A DNA stretch of 8,418 nucleotides from an uncultured Lachnospiraceae bacterium (GTDB lineage: Bacteria; Bacillota; Clostridia; Lachnospirales; Lachnospiraceae). The notes under the pieces are model-generated. The model was not told where the DNA came from and did not search any database. It saw only the letters and a program-made list of their open reading frames with translations. Location of the stretch: the NCBI GenBank assembly GCA_902782965.1, contig CACZPG010000015.1:1-8418 (forward strand), read 5' to 3'. Both the position numbers and the translations under genes were made by a program. This document shows positions 1-6,556 of the stretch, one piece after another; within the stretch, counting starts at the first letter, position 1, and each line of letters opens with the position of its first letter.

Positions 1-966
1 ACTTGTATTATCAAATTTCGCCGGAACACCTACAAGCACATTATTGCTATCGAGTACGTAAGATGGATAACCGAAGGTCTGCCATGCATAGCCTCTTCCG
101 TCAAAGAAGGTAATATTTCCATCTATTAAGGCATATGCCAGAGTAAGCCTGTTACCATTACTGTCATAATAGATATCGTTATCGTCTTCCTTACCCCACT
201 GATAGGTTATTCCTTCAACCCTTCTTCCATCTTCTCCATAGAAATATCCACCACGATACTCATTGAAATAACAAGCGCCATTCTCATCTAAGGAATAATT
301 AGCCCCACCGATATTTACAATTCCTGATGACAGTTTCGAACCATCCGTCAAAACAAAATATTTAAGATTAGAATAAGTTCTGAATTCTCCCGTCAAGGTT
401 CCATTGGTATATTTATCGCCCTGTGCAGTAAATACCATGCCCTCTGCAGGTCTTTTCACATTTAGAGTTTCTGAAGGAAGCACACAAACGATTACATTTA
501 ATGCTCCAACTTCACTATTTCCGGTAAGTACGAAATCATATCCCTCGACATGATTAAATCCACCCTCCGGAACAGCCGACCATGTAATGGGATATTCTTC
601 AATTTTACCGGTGGTCCCATTATATTTCTTATTGCTCGCCGGAAGCTTGTCGGATATACTTTCAGTTCCGTAAGGGACAATAATCATCGTAACACGTTTA
701 TATTCTTTAGTTTCACCATCATATGCCTGAGTGGTGAAACATTCATTCAATTTCAGCCGGCTCAAATCCTTCTCAACGAACACATCCTGATAAAGATTCT
801 TGATCTTATAGCAATATGCCGCATCACCAGCTTCGTTATATACAACTTCACGTGCTTTATAGATAAAGGTCGACTCAGCCTTACTGTCAAAACAAAAAAC
901 AGAAGCAAAAATAATAGGCATCAGTATACCCAGTATCAAGCGAATTTTATTAATTTTGTTTCTCAT
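1..966 (-). CDS. Secreted protein with signal peptide and Ig-like region, partial (3' end off window)
   Basis: Reading the minus strand from ATG at 966 gives 322 codons without a stop to the window edge, so the C-terminus is missing. Residues 1-30 are a signal peptide: a basic start (MRNKINKIR), a hydrophobic core (about 10-26), and a probable signal peptidase I site after S-K-A (residue 30). The cysteine at 25 lacks a lipobox. Residues about 95-165 resemble a bacterial Ig-like (Big_4 type) module: VPYGT, a Leu-Pro, then PITWS, and later a G-Y-x-F-x-L-T-G strand. From about 185 the protein is rich in Tyr, Gly, Asp and Asn with aromatic strands of the type IYYDSNGN and ITFFDGRG, loosely like cell-wall-binding repeats, but I cannot define a clean repeat unit. 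The role is probably at the cell surface; the specific function is unknown. An in-frame alternative start lies at 987 (seven extra codons). It is separated from the upstream GGDEF gene by a hairpin and probably has its own promoter. Confidence 0.85.
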   Translation of the reverse strand, partial: MRNKINKIRLILGILMPIIFASVFCFDSKAESTFIYKAREVVYNEAGDAAYCYKIKNLYQDVFVEKDLSRLKLNECFTTQAYDGETKEYKRVTMIIVPYGTESISDKLPASNKKYNGTTGKIEEYPITWSAVPEGGFNHVEGYDFVLTGNSEVGALNVIVCVLPSETLNVKRPAEGMVFTAQGDKYTNGTLTGEFRTYSNLKYFVLTDGSKLSSGIVNIGGANYSLDENGACYFNEYRGGYFYGEDGRRVEGITYQWGKEDDNDIYYDSNGNRLTLAYALIDGNITFFDGRGYAWQTFGYPSYVLDSNNVLVGVPAKFDNTS

Positions 967-1001
967 CAGCAATCCTCTAAATATCATCAGTAATCCTCTA
1001 A
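964..1001 (-). repeat. Tandem duplication of the ribosome binding site and start codon
   Basis: Two 17-bp direct repeats (964-980 and 985-1001) differ at one base and are separated by 4 bp. Each carries TTAGAGGATT followed by CTGATG or its variant, that is, a Shine-Dalgarno-like AGAGGA and an ATG. The 21-bp offset keeps both ATGs (at 987 and 966) in frame, so the upstream start would add seven codons (MIFRGLL) to the secreted protein. The duplication is seen directly; which start is used is unknown. Confidence 0.8.
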
Positions 1002-1008
1002 TTAAATA

Positions 1009-1031
1009 ATTATATTAAACAATTCTGTCGA
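1009..1031 (-). promoter_or_regulatory. Possible promoter of the secreted-protein gene
   Basis: A perfect TATAAT on the minus strand (1009-1014) sits just upstream of the duplicated start region, in an AT-rich stretch. No good -35 box is found at 16-18 bp. A TCGACA (1026-1031), five of six matches to TTGACA, is too close to it but lies 17 bp from a weaker TATTTA. The assignment rests on pattern only. Confidence 0.35.
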
Positions 1032-1086
1032 TTACAGCTCCGGTAAACTTTACTCCGATCAGGATGACTCACTCATAAGTCAAGAA

Positions 1087-1111
1087 CACGCCCGGGTTTA
1101 ATCCGGACGTG
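1087..1111 (-). terminator. Hairpin terminator containing the stop codon of the GGDEF gene
   Basis: The minus strand reads CACGTCCGG, a 7-base loop, then CCGGGCGTG: a 9-bp stem with one G-U pair. The TAA stop of the GGDEF gene (1098-1100) lies in the loop and 3' stem junction. The following sequence TTCTTGACTT is only a weak U-tract, so termination may be partial. Confidence 0.5.
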
Positions 1112-2063
1112 TAATCATTTCTGCTTCGAAATCGAGTTTAGCCATATTATAGAATTTTGATTTCTTCCAGTTCTCTACAATTCTGGCAGATACCTTTGGA
1201 AGAGACTGATCATTGGTCTCCGGCAGAAGCAGGAAGAACTGATTCTGTCTACTCTGCATCATCAGATCACTCTTTCTGAGAGTACTGTTGACTACCTTAC
1301 CAAGTTCTCTGGTCATCTCTTCGAATTCATCACGATACATTGCATCATGCGCCGGTGATACAGTTATCAGCATCTTGGCTGCAACTCCGTTGTAGGTCTG
1401 AATATATCTTCTCATGAATCTGTAAATGATACTGAAGTGATCATAATCAACCCACAGAGCACCCAGATCCTTTCCATCGCCGTCAAGGCCTTTGCTGATA
1501 AGATCGAAATTATCTGCCATAAGCGCATTTCCGACAGTTGACTGGTCATTTCCATAGAAAGCACATCCCTGACCACCGGTCTGCTTTACATGCTCCAGTG
1601 CCATATCTGCCTTCTTAAACAATTCCTCATATACGGTACCCTGATTCGGAACGAAAACAACTCCGATAGAAATTCCAAGAGATATTCTCATATCCTCACC
1701 GACCAGCTTCTTTGCTGACTCAGAAATCTGTTCATTCACTCTCTTATAAAGTCTGGTAAATGAAACGCGGTCATTTACACCCTTGATAAAGCAGATAAAT
1801 TCATCTCCACCAAGCTGACCTTTAATATCATCAGGACTGGTATTATCATTGATGGCATCCGCACATTTCTGAAGGAGTTCTCCTCCCACATCATATCCGT
1901 AAACATCATTGAAAATTTCGAAATTATCCAGATTGATAAGAATAAGAACACCATTCTCACTCTTGCAGGCATGTCTTAATTTCTCAATAAAATCTGTCTT
2001 CTCCGAAAGCCCCGTTAATTTGTCAAAATCATCCTCATCATAATAGTTAAGTGTTTCGTTCAT
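1098..2063 (-). CDS. Tandem GGDEF-domain protein (c-di-GMP synthase or receptor)
   Basis: This is a 321-residue soluble protein with no membrane segment or N-terminal sensor. Domain 1 (about 12-172) is a GGDEF domain: DKLTGL at 14-19, LDNF at 45-48, GGDEF at 85-89 and GISIG at 130-134. Aligned by eye with PleD, the first metal-binding Asp is Asn44 and the second guanine-contacting Asp is Gly61, while Asn52 and the GGDEF loop are kept. The inhibitory-site Arg is Ser76. Domain 2 (about 205-315) looks like a second, degenerate GGDEF fold: a helix, the strand MLITV, then LRKSD (262-266), five residues, RQNQF in place of GGDEF, and FLLLPET. R263 and D266 keep the RxxD inhibitory-site spacing. The start is secure: AGGGGG (2068-2073) precedes ATG, and an in-frame TAA lies four codons upstream. 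Family knowledge says GGDEF proteins make or bind c-di-GMP; whether this one is catalytic is open. Confidence 0.88.
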   Translation of the reverse strand: MNETLNYYDEDDFDKLTGLSEKTDFIEKLRHACKSENGVLILINLDNFEIFNDVYGYDVGGELLQKCADAINDNTSPDDIKGQLGGDEFICFIKGVNDRVSFTRLYKRVNEQISESAKKLVGEDMRISLGISIGVVFVPNQGTVYEELFKKADMALEHVKQTGGQGCAFYGNDQSTVGNALMADNFDLISKGLDGDGKDLGALWVDYDHFSIIYRFMRRYIQTYNGVAAKMLITVSPAHDAMYRDEFEEMTRELGKVVNSTLRKSDLMMQSRQNQFFLLLPETNDQSLPKVSARIVENWKKSKFYNMAKLDFEAEMITRPD

Positions 2064-2119
2064 GAATCCCCCTTACCTCAATGGACTGAATATCCTCCAG
2101 GTCCAAAGAACAGTAATAA

Positions 2120-2207
2120 TATATGATATTGCCCAAAGTATATTATATGATATTTTTTTGTGAAGTACCACATATTTTTGTGAATTTTTTATTATTTTTT
2201 TCGTAAA
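2120..2207 (-). promoter_or_regulatory. AT-rich upstream region of the GGDEF gene with phased direct repeats
   Basis: This 164-bp gap between the permease stop and the GGDEF start is very AT-rich. On the plus strand TTTTTGTGAA occurs at 2155-2164 and 2175-2184, exactly 20 bp apart, with a degraded third copy (TTTTTCGTAAA) at 2197-2207. An 11-bp repeat TATATGATATT occurs at 2120-2130 and 2144-2154. A minus-strand TATAAT (2142-2147) could be a -10 box about 80 bp before the GGDEF start, but no matching -35 is seen. Repeats two helical turns apart suit an operator or A-tract bending; this is inference. I see no strong terminator for the permease gene here. Confidence 0.4.
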
Positions 2208-2227
2208 TTTTCACATACTCTTCTTTC

Positions 2228-5200
2228 CTATTCAACTGATTTCAGCGATTCGGCCATATTGATCTTCTCAAGTTTGATTTCCATGAATGCATTAATGATA
2301 AATGTAAAGACGAAGGTCATAACTGCACTCAACACAAAACTCCTTGGCAGTATTCTGGATTTGAAGGAAACCATATCAACTATCAGCTGCGCCATAATGA
2401 ATTTATGGAACAGAATTCCCAGCCCGAGACCAAATATGACACCGATAGCAGTCAAAGCGAAATTCTCCCGGAATACATATGCTGAAGTCTCTCTCTTGAA
2501 GAAGCCCAGAACCTTTATAGTAGCTATCTCCCTTATTCTCTCAGTAATATTTATATTAGTCAGGTTATACAGAACTATTGCTGCCAGTCCGGCTGCAGAA
2601 ATGATGACTACCAGAACTATATAATCCAGTCTGCTCATCATCTTTGACATTCTTTCCTTAACCTCTTCATACATCATGACACTTGTTACATTGTCATCCT
2701 TGGCCACCTTTGTCTGCAGCTTATATATATCCGAACCCTCCGGGAAATTCATAAATGCAGCATTTATCTTAAGAGGCGCTCCCAGCTGCTCCTCCAGGGT
2801 ATCCTTAGACATGAACACATAGTTATAGACATGATTCTCAAATACTGCAGCTATCTTAACATGCAGCTCCTTCATATCTTCATTACGGAAAACTATCTCG
2901 TCCCCAACTCCAACGTCATATCTTTCAGAAAGAGCGTTACAGATATATGCCTCTCCCTTCTTCGGGAAGGTAAGTGGTTCCTGATCCATATCATGGAAAT
3001 TCATATATTTTCCGATACTATCACTCTCATCAGGCACGAGTAGTGTAACTTCCTTGACCTTATCTCCGGACAGCATATCCCAGGAAGACTGATGAAGAAG
3101 CAGATATGAATCTGAAGTCTCTTCAAAAACCTCCTGTGTATGATCAGGAAGTTTTCTCTTATTGATATCCTTCAGGACTATCGACGCATCTGCCGTCAGA
3201 ATCTCATCATACTGCATAGAGGCGAAGTCAGCTATTGAGTCCTTGATTCCAAGTCCTGCCACCAGAAGAGCTGTACATCCTCCGATTCCTATTATCATCA
3301 TAAAGAATCTTCCCTTATATCTCAGAAGATTTCTGATAGATACCTTATGAAGGAATTTCAGATTGTTCCATACAAAAGGAACATATTCAAGAAATACCCT
3401 CTTACCGGCTTTCGGTGCCTTAGGTCTCATAAGACTTGCTGCTGTTTCCGCCAGCTCATATCTTACCGCTATCCAGGTAGTACCTAAAGAACATACAACA
3501 GAGGCCAGCAGAGACAGACTCGCCAGTTTAACATCAAAAATAAATTTGATCGGAAGTGCATGGTACATCAACTGGAAAGTATGCCAGATTACTGCAGGAA
3601 ACAGATGTATTCCTCCAACGTAACCTAATATACAGCCTAACACTGCAGCGCTTCCTGAATAGAACATATATTTACCCATTATTGTTCCTTCAGAATAACC
3701 CAGAGCCTTGAATACACCTATCTGGGTACGCTGTTCCTCTACCATACGGCTCATAGTTGTTATACAAACAAGTGCAGCAACCAGTACGAAGAATACCGGA
3801 AGCACTCTTGCTACCTGCGCAACAATGGCTGAATCATTATCGAAGCAGGCATATCCTATATTTGTATTTCTCTCAAGAAGAAACGTATCCGGCTTCTTTA
3901 CATCTGCCAGTTCATCCTTAGCGTCAGCTATTTCCTTCTCAGCATCTGCGATTTTCTCATTGAATTCCTTTACACCGTCTTCGTATTCCTTAACACCATC
4001 CTCATATTCTTTCTTACCGTCTTCATATTCGGCAAGCCCATCTTCATATTCTTTCTCGCCATTAGTATACTTTCTTTTTCCATCATTATACTCGGCAAGA
4101 CCTTTCTCATATTCTTTCTTGCCATTGTTATATTCCTTCAGCCCATCATTGTATTTGGCGAGACCTTTCTTATATTTTGAAAGTCCGGTCTTATATTCAG
4201 CTAAACCTTTCTTGTAATCCTTCTTACCCTTTTCAAGTTCGGCTTTAGCTTTATCCAGTGCCGCCTGATTCTGTGCAATCTGAGCCTTTCCTGCTTCTAT
4301 CTGGGCTCTTGCAGATTCAAGAGCCGCCCTTCCGGTTTCAATTTCCACTCCTGCCTGAGTAAGTGCTGCCTGTTGATCCTCCGGAAGAAAATCCCACATA
4401 GGCTTGGCCTGCTCCATCTGAGCCAGATATTCTTTCTCCTTCTCTGCAAACGCTGCCTCCTGTGCCTTCAGATCCGCATCACTTGCATCCAGCTGAGCCT
4501 TAGCTGTATCTATCTGACTCTGTCCGGATTTGATACTTGCCTCGCCTTTCTTGATAGTTTTATCGGCCTTGTCCAGCTTCTTCTCAGCCTTATCCAGTTT
4601 TGCCTTAGCTTTATCCAGTTCTTTCTTAGCCTTATCCAGCTCCGGCTTGGAATCCCTTAACTGATTGGAGGCATCCGCAAGCTTACTTCCTGCCGTATTC
4701 AGCTTCCTCTTTGAATCATCCAGAGTCTCTCTGGCATCTGTCAGCTTATCCTCTGCATCCTCCAGCTCCTGCTTTCCGTCATCCAGTTCCTGCTTCGCAT
4801 CAGCCAGTTCTTCTTCGCCTTCCTTCTTCTTATCAGCCAGCTCCTGCTCTCCGTCTGCAATCTCCTCTTCAGCTTCACTGATTATTCTGTCATATCTGGC
4901 CTGGGCGATTTTCTCTGTCAGATCCTCCCAGACTTTATTCTTCTCCTTCATATATTCCTTATAATCCTTGGAATATATTTCCAGATCTTCATCGAATTTC
5001 ACGAATATTTCCGTATATACATCGCTATCAAAGGATTCCTCAGGAACATAAATGAAACCGTCCACAGTTCCGGTTCCTATAGAAGTCGTTCCCCTCTCAA
5101 AATTGATATAGTAAGAAGAATCTACCCAGCCTACCACCGTGAATTCCCGAACCTTCAGCATGTCCATAGTATCTTCTTCATTAGAATCAAGAACTCTGAG

Positions 5201-5710
5201 CCTGCCACCAATGTCCGGCTTATCGCCTACTACAGAATCTATTACGCATTCGTCTTCCTTCTCAGGCAGACGGCCCTTAACCACCTGAATCTTGCTGATA
5301 TTCTTCGGGAGAGAGTGTGTTTTCAGGATCAGTTCAGGAATTGTAGAATCATCAGAACTCTCCTCCGGTATTGCAGATTCAAACTCCTGTTCGGAACTGC
5401 TTTCATTCGTGTCCTGAAACTCCTTATATATAACATCTATTGTGTAAGAGCCTTCCACATATCGCACATCCTCCTGCTTACGGAATTCCTCCACATCTTC
5501 CTTCTCCCAGCCAAGGGTGGATACAAGCCGATAATCATAGAGCTGGTTCTCCCGAAAATACAGATTAACAGTATGCACAATTGCAGGAGTGGTAATCCTG
5601 ACACCCGAAAAAAAGCCGACTCCTAACGCAATTATTGCAAAGATTGCGAAGAACCGGCCAAAGGTCTGCTTAATCTCACGTAATGTAGTTTTGTGCATCA
5701 TATTCTTCAT
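2228..5710 (-). CDS. FtsX/MacB-type ABC transporter permease with a giant coiled-coil hairpin
   Basis: This is the 1160-residue membrane subunit of a type VII-like (MacB/LolC/FtsX) ABC system. Predicted membrane segments: 17-37, 635-657, 683-706, 727-748, 802-822, 1028-1050, 1083-1104 and 1124-1143, that is, two four-helix halves. Each half has an FtsX-type core with a cytoplasmic coupling stretch: EEQRTQIGVFKALG near 658-671 and ERIREIATIKVLG near 1057-1069. Outside the membrane lie residues 38-634 and 823-1027. The first loop holds a MacB-like domain (about 40-265) with an acidic Ser-rich linker (about 98-125), then heptad repeats (281-604) predicted to form an antiparallel coiled-coil hairpin. 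Ordinary MacB permeases are about 650 residues with one such core, so this is a duplicated-core, enlarged form. The start at 5710 has only a weak GGATA site; Met4 and Met5 are alternatives. The ATPase gene ends 71 bp upstream. Substrate is unknown; such proteins export lipids, peptides or antibiotics, or transmit ATPase motion across the membrane. Confidence 0.9.
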   Translation of the reverse strand: MKNMMHKTTLREIKQTFGRFFAIFAIIALGVGFFSGVRITTPAIVHTVNLYFRENQLYDYRLVSTLGWEKEDVEEFRKQEDVRYVEGSYTIDVIYKEFQDTNESSSEQEFESAIPEESSDDSTIPELILKTHSLPKNISKIQVVKGRLPEKEDECVIDSVVGDKPDIGGRLRVLDSNEEDTMDMLKVREFTVVGWVDSSYYINFERGTTSIGTGTVDGFIYVPEESFDSDVYTEIFVKFDEDLEIYSKDYKEYMKEKNKVWEDLTEKIAQARYDRIISEAEEEIADGEQELADKKKEGEEELADAKQELDDGKQELEDAEDKLTDARETLDDSKRKLNTAGSKLADASNQLRDSKPELDKAKKELDKAKAKLDKAEKKLDKADKTIKKGEASIKSGQSQIDTAKAQLDASDADLKAQEAAFAEKEKEYLAQMEQAKPMWDFLPEDQQAALTQAGVEIETGRAALESARAQIEAGKAQIAQNQAALDKAKAELEKGKKDYKKGLAEYKTGLSKYKKGLAKYNDGLKEYNNGKKEYEKGLAEYNDGKRKYTNGEKEYEDGLAEYEDGKKEYEDGVKEYEDGVKEFNEKIADAEKEIADAKDELADVKKPDTFLLERNTNIGYACFDNDSAIVAQVARVLPVFFVLVAALVCITTMSRMVEEQRTQIGVFKALGYSEGTIMGKYMFYSGSAAVLGCILGYVGGIHLFPAVIWHTFQLMYHALPIKFIFDVKLASLSLLASVVCSLGTTWIAVRYELAETAASLMRPKAPKAGKRVFLEYVPFVWNNLKFLHKVSIRNLLRYKGRFFMMIIGIGGCTALLVAGLGIKDSIADFASMQYDEILTADASIVLKDINKRKLPDHTQEVFEETSDSYLLLHQSSWDMLSGDKVKEVTLLVPDESDSIGKYMNFHDMDQEPLTFPKKGEAYICNALSERYDVGVGDEIVFRNEDMKELHVKIAAVFENHVYNYVFMSKDTLEEQLGAPLKINAAFMNFPEGSDIYKLQTKVAKDDNVTSVMMYEEVKERMSKMMSRLDYIVLVVIISAAGLAAIVLYNLTNINITERIREIATIKVLGFFKRETSAYVFRENFALTAIGVIFGLGLGILFHKFIMAQLIVDMVSFKSRILPRSFVLSAVMTFVFTFIINAFMEIKLEKINMAESLKSVE
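3899..4870 (-). other. Region encoding the permease's mirror-symmetric coiled-coil hairpin
   Basis: This segment encodes residues 281-604. Arm 1 has core Leu/Ile/Tyr/Phe every seven residues from 302 to 428, with Ala, Gly or Ser three residues later. A turn with P437, W439 and P443 follows. Arm 2 has cores at 457, 464, 471 and so on to 583, first Ile/Leu and then Tyr. Each arm has one 11-residue stutter near its base (291 to 302, and 576 to 587). These positions mirror each other around residue 439. Confidence 0.8.
3956..4228 (-). repeat. Thirteen tandem 21-bp units encoding Gly-x3-Tyr heptads
   Basis: Residues 495-585 of the permease form 13 consecutive seven-residue units with Gly at 495, 502 and so on to 579, and Tyr at 499, 506 and so on to 576 (Phe at 583). 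Typical units are DGLAEYE and DGKKEYE. The DNA copies differ at many synonymous and non-synonymous positions, so this is an old or selected repeat rather than a recent slippage product. Confidence 0.85.
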
Positions 5711-5781
5711 ATAGATATCCAGATAATATTAAGACTTCAGTCCTGTTCCGAAGCTGAAATCTGCTTATTTCATTAGGGTTC

Positions 5782-6486
5782 CTACCACTCAATCTCCGAA
5801 ATGTCCATCGGATTATCATTCAGCTTAATACTTGAAATAGTTCCACTCTTAACCTTGATCACTCTGTCCGCCATGGCAGTAAGAGCCTGGTTGTGGGTAA
5901 TGACTATTACGGTCATCCCCTTATTTCGACAGGTATCCTGAAGAAGCTTCAATACCGATTTACCTGTATTATAATCAAGAGCTCCTGTAGGTTCATCACA
6001 GAGAAGAAGCTTGGGGCTCTTTGCAAGGGCTCTTGCTATGGCAACTCTCTGCTGTTCTCCTCCGGACAGCTGAGCAGGGAAATTCTTCATTCTTTCCTCT
6101 AATCCCACCTCTGTCAGAACCTTCGCAGCATCCTCAGGTTCTTTACATATCTGAGCGGCCAGCTCAACATTTTCAAGGGCAGTCAGATTCTGTACCAGAT
6201 TATAGAACTGAAATACAAATCCCACATCATACCTTCTGTAGGCAGTAAGTTCTTTCTTCTTATATGTGGAAATGTCATTTCCATCAATGATCACATTTCC
6301 CGAGGTCATTGTATCCATTCCACCGAGAATATTAAGTATTGTGGTTTTTCCCGCTCCGGAGGCTCCTACTATAACGCAGAATTCTCCCTTCTCGATTTCA
6401 AAATTAACATCACGGAGAGCGTGTATCTCAACCTCACCTGTTTTGTATATTTTCTTTACGTTTTTGAATTCTATGTATGAACTCAT
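5782..6486 (-). CDS. ABC transporter ATP-binding protein, MacB/LolD family
   Basis: This 234-residue ATPase drives the adjacent permease. Numbering from the chosen start, the motifs in order are: Walker A GASGAGKT (41-48), Q-loop glutamine in FVFQFYNL (93), signature LSGGEQQR (140-147), Walker B LLLCDE (160-165) with catalytic Glu165, D-loop GALD (168-171) and H-loop His198. All are intact. The spacing and the FVFQFYNLVQNLTALENVEL stretch are typical of the MacB/LolD/FtsE branch that pairs with FtsX-type permeases. I chose ATG at 6486 because AGAGGGA (6491-6497) lies five bases upstream and the protein then begins at the usual family start. A GTG at 6531 would add 15 residues of no family character. 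The gene sits 70 bp after the membrane-protein gene and 71 bp before the permease gene, probably in one transcript. Confidence 0.95.
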   Translation of the reverse strand: MSSYIEFKNVKKIYKTGEVEIHALRDVNFEIEKGEFCVIVGASGAGKTTILNILGGMDTMTSGNVIIDGNDISTYKKKELTAYRRYDVGFVFQFYNLVQNLTALENVELAAQICKEPEDAAKVLTEVGLEERMKNFPAQLSGGEQQRVAIARALAKSPKLLLCDEPTGALDYNTGKSVLKLLQDTCRNKGMTVIVITHNQALTAMADRVIKVKSGTISSIKLNDNPMDISEIEW

Positions 6487-6490
6487 CTTA

Positions 6491-6497
6491 TCCCTCT
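6491..6497 (-). promoter_or_regulatory. Ribosome binding site deciding the ATPase start
   Basis: The minus strand reads AGAGGGATAAG before ATG at 6486. This strong site favours the start at 6486 over the in-frame GTG at 6531. Confidence 0.75.
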
Positions 6498-6556
6498 TAA
6501 ATCCTAAATATTCAGCATCAAGGATTCCCACTCAGGTATCCTGTGTCCCACAACAA

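Noticed and set aside
498..680. A 60-codon minus-strand frame
   Set aside because: It overlaps the secreted-protein gene in another minus-strand frame and lacks a convincing ribosome binding site.
550..993. A 147-codon plus-strand open frame
   Set aside because: It lies entirely opposite the secreted-protein gene, which has a signal peptide, a ribosome binding site and an intact long frame. The plus-strand product is low-complexity with no family character.
3708..4217. A plus-strand frame rich in Ser, Pro, Tyr and Phe repeats that looks like a repeat protein
   Set aside because: It is the antisense image of the Gly-x3-Tyr heptads in the permease. The periodicity is inherited from the real gene.
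4665..4964. A serine-rich plus-strand frame of 99 codons
   Set aside because: It is antisense to the acidic coiled-coil arm; Glu/Asp/Lys codons read as Ser/Phe/Leu on the other strand.
6487..6531. GTG start at 6531 extending the ABC ATPase by 15 residues
   Set aside because: The added residues have no family match, and a strong AGAGGGA site sits directly before the ATG at 6486.
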